Positions 49,401-61,642 of a DNA stretch of 64,000 nt are shown piece after piece (the stretch's first letter is position 1; each line of letters begins with the position of its first letter). Location: assembly GCA_030686995.1 (NCBI GenBank), contig CM060685.1, positions 130,535,823 through 130,599,822 of the forward strand. Direction: 5' to 3'. The notes beneath the pieces are model-generated. The model saw only the letters and a list, made by a program, of their open reading frames with translations, searched no databases and was not told the origin of the DNA. This DNA is from Artemisia argyi (Eukaryota > Streptophyta > Magnoliopsida > Asterales > Asteraceae). The position numbers and the translations under genes are program-made.

Positions 49401-50811
49401 TGATGAGGCGAAAAATGAACCACTTTTAAGGGGTCATTTAAGCCCATAATTGAATTTATTTGATCAAATATTACCCTAAATCATTCCTTTTGTGATTTTA
49501 GGTACTTTGGGAGTGAAATCTGGAAAAGGAAGCAATTCGGATGTTTTTGGAGCATAAAAGTGAAGAAAACGCCAAAGACTTAATTTTCCAAGCTGAGAAC
49601 AGTGTATGACGGCGTCAAGAAGGAAATCCTGACGGCGTCAAGAGTAAAATCCATGACGACCCAGAAGAAACCTGAAGGCGTCACAACAAGAGCGTCAAGA
49701 GTTAAAATCATGACGGCCTGCATAAGGTGTACACATGACGGCGTCAGATCCAGATCTAGGCAGTCCGAGGAGTTATTGGGCAGCGAAATGACGGCGTCAG
49801 ACATTTGTTCTTGACGCCGTCACCTTTTAAAATATATATATAGTTTTCTAATTTTCATTCATAGAGAAAAAAACTTGTGTGGAGAAACCCTAGGGCCGAA
49901 CCTTATACGTATTTTACAACTTTTTCAAGGGTTTTCAGCCCTTGAATCCTTTCATGTGCTATTAAGATAAGTCTTCTATTAATTCAATCAATATGTCTAT
50001 GTGTTGGTTGTCTATATCTTGTGCTTGTCTTGATTTCAACATGCTAGGCTAGATCTATCTTGTGTTTGCTTAGATCTAATAAAACCTAGATGTTAATTAT
50101 GTGTTGATTACTTGTTTATGGTTGTATTGGACGAATGATTTCAATGTTAGGCTTAAGAAAACTGGCAGATCTCCATTTGGTAACATGCTTTAACGTCTTA
50201 GGAAACATGAACCGATGTGTACTAGGTTTTATTGGTTGTATTTAATGCATGAGTAAATTCTAATGATCCGATGTTTGGAGCTTCTTAGCCGGCTCGACAT
50301 AGGAGTGAAGTAGGAACTCATAGGATTGAGGAAGTAAGTACGCCACCCCATGAATGGTATTAAGGAATACAATCCGTCATCCACGCAACTATAACAAGTA
50401 ATTAACATGTAAAAGATATCTAGGGAGTAGTGAAATCTAAGTAAACACATTTCTCCCACTTATTTCTCACAACCTTGGTTTAATTTAGTTTATTTTCATT
50501 TCTAGAATTTTATTTTGATTGCATCTTAGTATTGGGTTAGTTGACTAGCAACTAATTCCGCCCAAATCCTTCAAACTCGAGATTTTTACTAGCTTTTTAT
50601 AAAATATAAAAATACAAAAAGAATCATCCCTCATCTCTAGACCTAGTCTTTAGGTTTTCTAATCCTAGCGACACTATTCCTAGCTGAACGATCAATCCCC
50701 CGGTACTTGTCATTATACTATACTACATCGACCAGGTACACTGCCTGGTGGGGGTTGTAAGCTTCTCGAGATCCCTCGAGAGGTAAAGCCTGGTGCAAAC
50801 CCCACGCATCA
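49401..50811 (+). repeat. 3' LTR of element C
   Basis: 1411 bp, TGATGAGGCG to CACGCATCA. It shares diagnostic variants with the 5' LTR of C (AATGAACCACTTTTA, GAGCTTCTTAG) that separate C from B, confirming the two belong together. It carries U3 palindromes, a TATA box and a leader hairpin (49926-49944). Confidence 0.92.
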
Positions 50812-50816
50812 GAGAA

Positions 50817-52420
50817 CAATTGGAATTCCACAGTTCATTTACAGTTGAAAAAGATTCTTGAACGTGACTTTGCTCCTCCAATTAATATGATTAATGCTCG
50901 GGTAATTCATTTTGAGCAAGCATTTTTGAAAGAAACAGTTGACTTCATCAAGGATCACAAATCCTTGGTAAAGCAAGCAAATAAACGTTGTGAAAACATC
51001 AAACTTTTGGAAAACCTAAATGATTCTCTCTTCGAAGCAGTTATGTCTACTGATATTATGTCCATCATTTTATAAACATATTCTGTTCAAGACGGTGAAT
51101 GACTGAGAGCTGAGACCTCCGCATTTGTTTCAAAATATGAAAATGCTCTTATAAAACTTGAAAAAGAAAATGTGTCATATTTTAAACAACTTGATCGGAA
51201 AAGCGAAGAATGCAAATATGACAAACTGTCGTATGAGTGTGCCTTCAAGAATATGAAAGAGAAAAATGATCTTTTGAGGGCTCAGCTTGAAAGTATAAAA
51301 AGGAAGGGTGTGGATACTAAGTTTGCAAAACCATAGACTTCGGAGAAACCAAATGTTTCAAAAACAGTTGAAAAACCAAAAATGTCAATTTCTTGATTAG
51401 CTCCAAAATTCGATGAGATTAAGGATTTGACAAAACCAGTCACTCCATAACCCTTGCCCAAGCAAAAGGAAATTGAAAATATTGTTGAAAAACAAAAACT
51501 AGTTGTTGAAAGAAACACAAATGTGCTTGCACATGGCTTTTCTAGGAACAGTACTCCGATTGTGACCAGAAAAAGGATTAAAGAATTTGTTGGTTCTAAT
51601 GACCTGGTCCAAAATCACCATCTAGAAGAAGCTAAGAAAAAGGCACAAATTCAAAAAGATGGAATTTTAGGTATAAAACCTAGTGTGATGAATTCTACAA
51701 GATTCCAAAGCACTGCTAGTAGTAGTAAACCATTACCTAGGAACAATCAACAAAAGACTATGGATTGGCATGCATCTAAGAGTAGTTGCAAAAAAGAAAA
51801 TGCTATGCACGTAGAAAACAACACTAGAAATGTTGAGTCTCTTTCGAACAAAAAGAAATTTCCAAAAGATTGTAGTGACAAAGTTAAAGTTGCTGTGTTA
51901 AACAAGGATGTCGAATTTGTCTGTCCTACATGTCAAAAATGTGTTTTTTCAGCTAATCACAATGCATATATTGCACAATTTATCAAGAAAGGAAAGTCAA
52001 GATCAGGACACAATCCACTAAGACACCAAATCAAAACAAACCCGTTGATAAGACGCAAGAGGTTAAGAAACCTAATAGGTGGATATCTACATGATGTAGT
52101 TTTTCCAAGACTGAGACTTCCGCTACATCTGATAAGAAAACTACGTCTAGATCTTACCTTAGGTGGATTCCTACGGGAAAAGTTTTTAAAACAGTTGGTC
52201 TTAGATGGATTCCCACAGGGAAGATTTTTGATAGTTGCACAAAGACTAATGATAGTGTACATCATCATGATAAGGAAGTAGAAACCACTTCAACCATTGA
52301 TAGCGAACACTCTCAAAGTAAGGAAACATATACATCTAACACTGTTATTTGTGCAAATTCTTCTTCTGTGGATGCAGCTACTTGTGAAAGTGTTGAGGGT
52401 TCATACACCCGTTGTGGAAA
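50817..52420 (+). pseudogene. Copia gag pseudogene, 3' part
   Basis: It continues the gag interrupted at 39214. Landmarks seen in Asteraceae copia proteins are INARVIHFEQAFLKE, a long coiled coil, CPTCQKCVFSANHNAYI (a Cys-rich knuckle-like motif) and, after a frameshift near 52000, the twin motif LRWIPTGKVFKTVG / LRWIPTGKIF. Stops at about 51073, 51103, 51334, 51396 and 51448 and the frameshift kill it. It ends at the CACTA-like element, and no integrase or reverse transcriptase follows, so the rest of the element is lost. Confidence 0.75.
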
Positions 52421-53948
52421 CACTAGTACAGATTTGGCCTTTCGTCACACATAGCGTATTTCAAATGGTCACACAACAACATATTTACGTGACAAAATGT
52501 ACCAGCCTTAAATAAACAGTCACACTTGATCCGACTTGTGTGACCATTTCGTAAAATATATGTCACACATTTGTGTATATATGTGACCAGAGGGTAACTG
52601 GTAAATATTTTTTGACATTTTAGTCACTTTTAATTCGGGACGTGTGACATATACAAATCAGCTTGAAACATTTGTCACACTATAGATATACATATGTGAC
52701 AAATATATGTCACACAATTGAACAGTGTGACCAAAAAGATATATGGTCACATGAAGTACTTGCGTATGTGGCTAAATTATATAGTCAATGATGACGTATA
52801 TTCCGCACTCGGGTCACGAACCCGACCAATGGACGTTACTAATACCCAAGCCCATCACGCGTGGGCTATCATGATAAAGATTTGGGCTTACAAAGGCCTA
52901 AATTCGAATCTATTATTTATGGTCTTGATATAGGATCTCTTATTTATGGGATAGGGATCAATGGACCGAATAAGGTGGGATACGCCGAAGGGTAAGGAAC
53001 ACGAAACCAACAAGGATTTCGTGTGTATATAAAGGGCATCTCGGCTCTCATTAAGGTATCATCTCATAACCCTAACTCTTCACTAAAACCCTAAAACCGA
53101 TTACTTACTCTCACGCCAGAGGATAATCGTGGGAGACAATCCCACGGTAAGCCTAACGGTGTTTTTTGTTCTCTTAGTGCGCAGGTCTCAGCATCAAGAT
53201 CCAATTGATACGGAAATAGGAATCCAAACAAGGAACGCCCAACTTTTGTATCAACAGTCAAGTTTGTCACACATTATATAAACGTGACTGCTATTCTTTG
53301 CTGAATAGTTAGCCACATATGAATTTGAAATGTGTGACAACTAAAAACTCAGTTTGAAGTGTTAGTCACGAAATGCATTTAAGAGTGACAAATATATGTC
53401 ACACACTTGAAGAGTGTGACCAAATGTCATATATGGTCACACTAAACCATAGAAACATGATTAAGTGTAACTAAAATTCGATACATATGGTCACGTAAGT
53501 TAATATGTGTGTCTAAAGTTTAGTGTGTGTTTGTTTGCCAAATCCTAATGTGTATAGCCACACTTAATTGAAGCACGATCATGTGACTATAGGCTTTACA
53601 ATAGTCACACCATATCACACATGTTTATCTAAATGATGTTTATGGCTACATCATAAGGGTATTATATGTGACCAATACATTCAAAATAGTCACATTGTGA
53701 AATATTCATGTGACTATTAGTTATAGCAAAATGTGAAGTCACTTATAATTAACCTTGATATTAGTCACATTGAGTTTTTGTGTGACTAAATTAAAGATGG
53801 TATATATATGGTCACATGAAGTATTTATTTAGGTGTCTAAATCAGAGTCATATTTTGTCACGCATTATTTAAGTGTAGTCACAAATTGATACATATGGTC
53901 ACACATTTCTGATAACTTATGTACTTTGTAACCCGTATAGGAATAGTG
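52421..53948. mobile_element. CACTA-like non-autonomous element with subterminal repeat arrays
   Basis: The left end reads CACTAGTACAGATTTGGCC, and the candidate right end finishes TAGTG at 53944-53948. Between them GTCACAC, TGTGTGAC and TATGGTCAC words occur dozens of times in both orientations, as in CACTA subterminal regions. Beyond CACTA/TAGTG the two ends do not match well and the flanking 3-mers differ (AAA, TTA), so the right boundary is uncertain. No transposase is present. It cuts off the copia gag and contains a solo LTR. Confidence 0.6.
52789..53256 (+). mobile_element. 468-bp solo LTR of a second LTR family
   Basis: TGATGACG to ATCAACA, flanked by a perfect duplication GTCAA at 52784-52788 and 53257-53261. 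A TATA box lies at about 53022 (TATATAAAGG), followed by AACCCTAACTC-type leader sequence with telobox-like AACCCTA words. It is unrelated to the 1.4-kb family beyond the TGATGA start. It could be a small gypsy LTR or a TRIM. Confidence 0.85.
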
Positions 53949-54419
53949 TTACTTGACTTTCTAAAGTCAAATTTCAACTTTAATGAAGTAACATGTTACT
54001 AAATTGCCTGCAAGTGCATATACATGATAAATAGAATAAAGCTTGCCTCCAAGTAGATATACTAGTGAAAACTACAAATTTTTTCATTGCCATAGAAAAG
54101 CTTAACTTTTTGGAGTCAAAATCCATTACAATAGGCTAAATTACACAAACAACTATTGTAATAGCAGTAGTAACTTAATAATAGCATTAGTAAGTTTTGT
54201 ACAAACAACAGAGTTGTAATCTCACAAAAGGTGGATTATATTACTTACCAAAAGGTTTTTTGCAACATAAACAATTGCTGATATGGGCATTCCGAAGATC
54301 AGATACAAAGAAGAACATACAATTCTCTGTTTAATGAAAACGGAGAAGCTACACCCCTGCTACCTCCAAACACCTTATCTTTTTTTATTCCATTCTTGCA
54401 TTTATCTCTCATACTGAGC
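53949..54419. other. Spacer between the CACTA-like element and the minus-strand copia fragment
   Basis: AT-rich; no gene seen. It may include 3' non-coding sequence of the minus-strand copia fragment. Confidence 0.4.
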
Positions 54420-56496
54420 ATGAATTCTTTCAATCAGATCTTTAATTACCTCTGTACTTCCTTCACATATGATCTTTATAGATATCATCACAGCAAGTAT
54501 ATTAGCACTCAAAGGATACTCTTTTCTGCAAGCATAAAAACATCAACTCTACCTTGTGTTGATAACTGATGTACATTGCAGCTATCATAAAACTTCCATG
54601 AAGTTGAGAGAACATGAATTGGAAAGTTCCAATAGATATCAGCTGGATCAGGTTCATATAACCTGTGTAACTCAACCCACAGCTCTTGCTCTTTCACATC
54701 TGGCTTCTTGATTGTTTTGAGTTTTTTTAACCAACTCCCATAATCTGTCTAAGTCTTCTCTGTCACTTATTCTTATCAATTCCTGAAAACTTTTGCACAC
54801 TGCTGATCCTCCACCAAGCCTGATTATCTTCCAAGCCTTTCCAAATTTATCTTTTTTAAATCTCCTAGTCTATGATTGGATGTCTAGATTGAATAGGATC
54901 AACATATAATGTTTCAGGAACAATCACCATCATCTGATCAAGAGAAGAGCTGTCTTCATTTCTTTGTTAATCATTCTTCTTCTCAGCATGCTTGTCTTTA
55001 ATGATCTTTTGTTTCTTTGATGGTGTTTCTTCTGTACCCATGGGGATAAACTTTTCTTCAATACATCTCTTGCAGTGGTAGTACAGATGTGCAATTTTGT
55101 CATATGACTTTCCACTGAGTTGATGAGGTTTATAAAAACCTTGATTCTTTAAGTATGTCTTCATTACACTCATGAGCGGAGACTTTGTGGTATTTCTTTT
55201 CCTCTTCTGAATTTGACCTTGCTTCATTGACTTACTTAGCTGACTCAAAGCTAATTCTACACCTCTTTCATTTATCAAATCAGCAAGTCTTTGTACTTTG
55301 TTATCATGAGTTAAAGTCTTATCTTTGTAAAGTTCTGCAATTCTAGCTTGTAGAACTTCATCCTCATCAATAAAAGCTTGCATTTTTTCTGCCTGAGCTC
55401 TTTTTTTCTCCTTTTCTTGAAGAATGAATGCTACTTGCTCTTCTGTTTCAAATTCAGACACTTTAGATCTCCTTTTCTCATCCATAAAGTTAGCTATTTT
55501 AGCTTCATCAACTCTCTTTGCAACCTCTTCAGCAGTAGAAACTTGATTTGTTGTAGCAGCAGAAACATCTTGTACCACCTTAGCCAGTTGTTCAACATTA
55601 CTAGTAGCAGCAGTTTCTCCCAAATTAGTATTAGTCTCCACCATGATCTTTGAAGCTTGTACAATATTTTCACCTGGAAATTCCACTACCTGCTTTTTAT
55701 TTACATCTTCCAAAACCGCCTCATTACCCTCATTGTCAACAACTACATAGTCATCATCCATATTATCACCACTATCAATCCCAATATCCATATCTACATG
55801 GATATCAGCACAAGCACCTTCAGCATTTGTTGTTTCATCCCCTGAGACTCTGCTTTCATTCATCCCCTGTTTGGGAGCATCCTCCAAACTAGCAGCCTTA
55901 GAAGAACTCATCCTGTGTGCTGTGCCCACCTTCTTCAAACGTCTGAACTGAGTTTTTCTTGAGCTCTGTTGACCTTCCAAATATCAAAGTCTCTTTTTCA
56001 ACTTTTTGATCTTTTCACCTTGTTTTGTTGTGCGCTTTTGGAGGCCAAGAACATCCTTTTCTAACTGGGTACAATTGTCCTTCAAATCCTGTATAAGTTT
56101 CATTCTAGCCTCACGACTTCGGCTTGTGTTACCTAGCCCGAGAGATGGATCATTGGAATTGACATTTTGTACATCAGTATCCATCAATTCATGTGTTTCA
56201 GGTCTACCCTCATCACTTCGGGATGTGTTACCTTCACTGAGAGGTGAATCAACGGCTGTATACTCAGTCTCATGTATATTACCACTGGCCTGCTCTGCTT
56301 CTAAGATAACAGCAGAAGTGGCAGCCCCTTCCATGACATCCTTACTTTTTTTTTTTTGTGGAAGGTTCAACATATATGGAAAAAGTGGTGTAACCCTTCC
56401 TAAAAAATCCTTGCCATTATTTTTCAGATTTGAAAATACTTTCTTTTGTAGTGAGGTGGCATAAAAAGTTCCTCTATGTGTCTTAATAGTAGTCAA
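54420..56496 (-). pseudogene. Third-ORF (extra C-terminal protein) pseudogene of a copia element
   Basis: On the minus strand the frame runs from MTTIKTHRGTFYATSL through SLQKKVFSNLKNNGKDFLGR, a coiled coil, FRRLKKVGTAHRM, a long charged helix and MKTYLKNQGFYKPHQLSGKS, then ELWVELHRLYEPDPADIYWN. It resembles, from memory, the protein downstream of RNase H in Asteraceae copia elements, often annotated as a synaptobrevin longin-like domain protein and comparable to the env-like ORF of SIRE-type elements. Lesions: an in-frame TGA at 55984-55986 joining two otherwise continuous blocks, stops near 54865, and a frameshift near 54510 before the SANILAVMISIKIICEG segment. Its orientation is opposite to the copia gag on the left, so it belongs to another insertion. 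Confidence 0.7.
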
Positions 56497-56504
56497 TTGA
56501 TTTA

Positions 56505-57946
56505 TGATGAGTCGAAAAGTGTACCGCTTTTAAGGGGTCATTTAAACCCGAATTCGAGATTATTTGATCAGTTATTGCCCTAAATTGTGCCTTTTGTCAT
56601 TTTAGGTACTTTTGAGGAAGAATCTGGAAAAGGAAGCATTTTGGACGTTTTTGGAGCATAAAAGCAAAGAAAACGGCAAAGTCTCTAATTTCCTTGCTGG
56701 GAACAGTACCTGACGGCGTCAAGCCTTTGTACATGACGGTGTCAAGAGTTACAAAAGAGGTGGAAGTGGAAAATACACGTGACGATCCAGAGAGTTTTTA
56801 AGCTTAGGACCTGACGACGTCACCAAGGCCGTCAGGATCCAATTACTAGTGACGGCCCAGAGGATTTCTCCACATGACGGCGTCACAAACAGATCTAGGC
56901 AATACGATTTTATCAAGGCATAGAGTTGACGGCATCACGGTCTAACACATGACGCCGTCACGATGTAATATCTATATATAGTTTTCCAAATTTATTTCAT
57001 TAGGGTGCAACTTTGAGGGAATAAACCCTAGTCCGAATTTTATCAGTTTTTCAAGGGTTCCAACCCCTTGATTCTTCCATGTTCAATTGAAGATAAGTAT
57101 TCATTCAAATCATTCAATATGTCTATGTGTTGTGTGATTATATCTTACGCTTTTCTTCTCTTTAACATGCTAGGCTAGATTTTTTGTGTTTGCTTAGATG
57201 TAGTGAAACCTAGATGTTAATTATGGGTTGATTGTTTGTTTATAATTGTTATGGATGATTGTATTCGATGTTAGGCTTAAGAAAACTGGCAGACTTCCAT
57301 TGGTAACTTGCTTGAACGTCTTAAGAAACATGATCGGAGGTGTACTACGATTTTTGGTTGTATTTAATGCGTAGGAGAATTCTAATGATCCCATGTTAGG
57401 AGCTTCTAACGGCTCGACATAGGAGTGAAGTAGGATCCAATAGAGTTAGGGAATATTGTACACGGCTCTACGACTAGTATCAAGAAATATGACCCGTCAT
57501 CCATGCAATTATAACAAGCTAATCAACCTGTAAAAGATATCAAGGGAGTAATGAAATCTAAGTAAACACAACTTTCCTCATTATTGTTTCCACCACATTA
57601 GTATAATAGTTTTATTTTCATTTCTTTTATTTTATTTTGATTGCATCTTTAGATTAATTGGGTTAGTTGGCTAGCAACTAATTCTGCCCACTCCTTCAAA
57701 ACCCGAGATTTTACTTCCTTTCATAAAAATATAAAAATACAAAAAGAATCATCCCTCACCTCTAGACCTAGTTTAGTAGGCATTCTAATCTTAGCGACAC
57801 TATTCCTGAGTTGAACGATCAATCCCCCGGTACTTGTCACTATATTATACTACAACAATCAGGTACACTGCCTGGTGGGGGTTGTAAGCTTCTCAAGATC
57901 TCTTGAGAGGTAAAACCTGTTGCGAGGGTGCAATTCTCACGTATCA
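56505..57946 (+). repeat. 5' LTR of element E
   Basis: 1442 bp, TGATGAGTCG to CACGTATCA. U3 palindromes (TGACGGCGTCA at about 56710, TGACGACGTCA at about 56812) precede TATATATAG at 56973-56981. The leader hairpin is at 57052-57070. Confidence 0.92.
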
Positions 57947-58117
57947 AGTTTTTGGAGGGGTAGCCCGAGGTATAGTTATTATCTAGGTTAGAATTTCTTT
58001 TTATTAGGTCTACTTGCTAGATTCCTTTCTAGTAAGATTTTATTTTTATTTTTTAGATTTTCTTTAGTCTATCTTATTTCTTCGTGTCTTTGTTCGTAAC
58101 CTTTACCATCCAACATT

Positions 58118-60232
58118 ATGGAAGGTGGTAACATCTTTGAACCCATCAACCCACCACAACACAACCACCCACAAAACCCACCACTAACAAACCAACCTCC
58201 TGGGCCCCGAACTTTAGGAGAGTATTCCCATCCTAGTCACCAAAGCTATCAAAACACTATTGAGCTCACTCAAGGAGCCAATGTGTCCCCCTTGCGATCC
58301 GACACCATCCGGTTGGTGCAAAGCGGATGTGCATTCCATGGACTTCGTTCTGAAGATCCTAATCAACATCTCAAAGATTTCCTTAAAATCATAGATTCCA
58401 TAGACCTTGATGTTGTAACTAGAGAGTCGACCCGATTACGCCTATTCCAATTCTCTCTACGTGATCAAGCTAGTCAATGGCTTGAACGTTTACCCGCGGG
58501 ATCCATCACCTCATGGGATGATCTCACCACTCGATTCCTTGCTCAATTGTTCCCACCGGGGAGAACTATGATGCTTAGAAATGATATCTTAATGTTCCAA
58601 CAACGTCAAGGTGAAACTTTCTATAAAGCATGGAATCGTTTCAAGGACTTACTCCAAAAAGTCCCTCATAATGGCATAAATCTTTGGCTATTAGTTCAAA
58701 TCTTCTATGACCATGTCGACTTTCACACCAAACGCACCATTGATCGAGCCACCGGAGGCAGGTTGCGTGATAAAAATGCAGAGGAATCTTGGGAAATTAT
58801 TGATGAGCTTGCCTTCGACAATCAAGAGTTATGGGAAGTTACTCATGTTATAAACTCGGCTATCAACGCAATCTCGACACCTGGGGAAAGCAATCAAATC
58901 TCTGAAGAACTCCTTTGCAAACTTGAGACAAAGGTTGACTGTCTCATGGAAAAACAAAAGAGACATTTAAGTCCCAGACGGGCAACAGTCAATTCTGTCT
59001 CAAATATGATTCCGACACCGTTGTCTGAGTCACCCTCTAGAGAGAATGTCAAAACCTTTCGAAATTATGCTCCACCTAATTCACCTCCTCAAAACCTCAG
59101 CCCGGAATTCGAAGCTCGAATGTGAGAGTATATGGCAACCCATTCTGAGCGGCTTGCTAAATTCAAGGAAGCTGTTTATAAACAAAAGGAGGAGATACAA
59201 GAGAAAATGAAGGAGATGATGAACCTAGTGGAGGAATACGCAAACCAAAAAATCCCAGAAATGATGTTATTAAGAAAAGAAAGCGCTACCCCCACTAACC
59301 GATTTGTTAATTCTATCACAATTGTCCACGAGGATAATGAGGAAAAGGAAACCCCTAGTGAACAAACCATTAAGGAACCGCCAAAATCCCAATCACTAGG
59401 TTACTACCTAAAACATGATATAAATGAGAATACCATAACAAATTGGATAAAGGGTGATGGGCGTAACCAATCCTCCAAACAGGTTTCAAAGAAGGAGAAA
59501 GAGGAGAAAGATGAGTATGATACATTACTTGGGGGACCGGTATTCGATAAGCTACTTATACAAAAATTGGCTACTAAGAAGATGGCTTGTGGGAACTTTG
59601 AGATACCAGCCAGCGTTGGAAAGTTGCAATATCTGAACGCTTTCGCCGATCAAGGATCAGAAGTAAATCTTATGCCCCTAACTATTTATACCCAACTAAC
59701 CACAGAAATTCCGGCCACCACCCGTGTTAGGCTATCCTTCGCTGGTCACTCTTATGTATACCCTTTGGGAATTGCTGAGGATGTACTGGTCAATGTTGCA
59801 GGGTTCATGTATCCCGTCGATTTCATGATCATCGATGATAAAGGAGGTGGGTGCATGCCAATAATCCTTGGAGCACCATTCCTCACCACCGCTAGAGCTG
59901 TCATTAGGTATGAAAAATGGGAAATTGAACTTAAGTCAGGAAAAAGAAAGATTAGCTTTCCTATGACCCCACGATGTGTGCAAAAAAGCCTGATGAAAAG
60001 AAAACTCGAAAACAACATTAACCCATCGCATAATCATGTTTGAGAAAAAAAATCCTTGCATGGGAATCAAGAATCAAAAGCTACAAAGAAACTAAGCCTG
60101 AGAGAGGCAAAAGCTGCAATAAAGTTCATGACAAGTTTGAGTGTAGTCAACTGACGGAGAATCATGTACCATTTGCAGAAGGAGACTTGGTACTCTTAAG
60201 GCATTCTGAGATAAAAGTACCTCCCGACAAGC
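58118..60232 (+). pseudogene. Gag-protease-integrase tail ORF of element E
   Basis: It starts MEGGNIFEPINPPQH and follows element B throughout: gag (FQFSLRDQASQWLERLPAGS), linker, retropepsin-like AFADQGSEVNLMPL, ILGAPFLTTARA, then KILAWESRIKSYKE and HVPFAEGDLVLLRHSE. Three lesions: TGA at 59123-59125 in frame, a stop at 60041-60043, and a frameshift at an A-run near 60046. Element F cuts it after VPPDK. As in B, the protease region is followed directly by the integrase tail. Confidence 0.85.
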
Positions 60233-61642
60233 TGATGCGTGGGAATCGCAACAGGCTTTACCTCTCGAGGGATCTCAAGAAGCTTACAACCCCCACCAGG
60301 CAGTGTACCTGATCGTTGTAGTATAGTATAGTGACAAGTACCGGGGGATTGATCGTACAGCTTAGGAATAGTGTCGCTAGGATTAGAAAGCCTAAATACT
60401 ATTTCTAAAGGTGATGGATGGTTCTTTTTGTATTTTTATATTTTTTTTTTAGAAAGCAAATTAAAATCTTGGGTTTTGGAAGAGTGGGCGGAATTAGTTG
60501 CTATTCAACTAACCCAATACTAAGATGCAATCAAAATAAAATACTAAAAATGAAAGTAAACTAATTTATACTAAAGTTGTGAGCAGTAATTGGAGAAAAT
60601 GTGTTTACTTAGATTTCACTACTCCCTAGATATCTTTTACACGTTAATTACTTGTTATAATTGCATGGATGACGGATCGTATTCCTTAATACCATTCATG
60701 GGGTGGCACACATAACTCCCCAATTCTATGAGCTCTTATCTCCTCCTACACCATGCCCAGCACAACTATAGGGATTGTAAATTGTGGCTCATGCATTAAA
60801 TACAACCAATAAAGATCTAGTGCGCGTTGGTTCATGTTTCTTAAGACGTTCAAGCATGTTACCAATTGGAGATCTGCCAGTTTTCTTAAGCCTAACATAT
60901 AAATCATTCATCCAAGACAAGAATAAACAAGTAATCAACACATAATCAATATCTAGGTTTCATTAGATCTAAGCAAACACAAAAGAGATCTAGCCTAGCA
61001 TGATGGAATTAAGACAAGAACATGATATAGACAACCAACACATAGACATATTGATTGAATTAGAAGAACACTTATCTTGATTAATCATGCAAGGTATCAA
61101 GGGGTTGGAACCCTTGAAAAACCTGTAAAGTTACACCAAAATCGTACTTAGGGTTTCTCCCAAAACTTTTTCTCTTAAATGTAAAAAATTAGAAAACTAT
61201 ATATAGGAAAAGGGGTCTGACGGCATCAAGACCAAATAGGTGACGCCGTCACCTCGCCGCCAAAACAATCCTTGGACTACCTAGATCTACATTTGACGCC
61301 GTCAAGAACATTGCATTTCCAGGCCGTCACGACTTTAACTCTTGACGCCCTACCTTCATGACGCCGTCAAAACTCTTCTGGGTCGTCATGGACTTTTACT
61401 CTTGACGCCGTCAGGAAACTCCTCTTGACGCCGTCATGCACTGTTCCCAGTATGGAAAATTAAGACTTTGGCGTTTTCTTCACTTTTATGCTCCAAAAAC
61501 GTCCGAATTGCTTCCTTTTCCAGATTTCACTCCCAAAGTACCTAAAATCACAAAAGGAATGATTTAGGGCAATATTTGATCAAATAAATTCGGATTCGGG
61601 CTTAAATGACCCCCTAAAAACGGATCATTTTTTGCCTCATCA
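60233..61642 (-). repeat. 3' LTR of element F
   Basis: On the plus strand it runs from TGATGCGTGG to TTGCCTCATCA (1410 bp). It holds U3 palindromes (61220-61440), a TATA box at about 61197-61205 and the leader hairpin at 61098-61116, all in minus orientation. Confidence 0.93.

Larger units (their letters stand above)
39215..50811 (+). mobile_element. Gypsy element C, inserted in the copia gag and itself interrupted
   Basis: The 5' LTR starts TGATGAGGCG at 39215 and the 3' LTR ends CACGCATCA at 50811. The 5-bp duplication GAGAA is perfect at 39210-39214 and 50812-50816. Only 17 bp of the 5' LTR precede element B (39232-46948); the LTR resumes at 46954 and stops near 48011. There it is fused to internal sequence equivalent to 44158 of element B, so the LTR end, primer site, gag and protease are deleted. 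The 3' LTR is 49401-50811. Without element B, C is about 3.9 kb and has no coding capacity. Confidence 0.92.
56505..60232 (+). mobile_element. Gypsy element E, 5' part
   Basis: The 5' LTR starts TGATGAGTCG right beside the copia third ORF; the 5 bases before it are ATTTA. Its internal region is interrupted by element F at 60233, and the remainder is outside the window. It is a more diverged relative of B with the same domain order. Confidence 0.9.

Noticed and set aside
52789..53256. Considered as part of the CACTA-like element
   Set aside because: Perfect GTCAA duplication, TG...CA ends and a separate TATA box show it is an independent LTR insertion.
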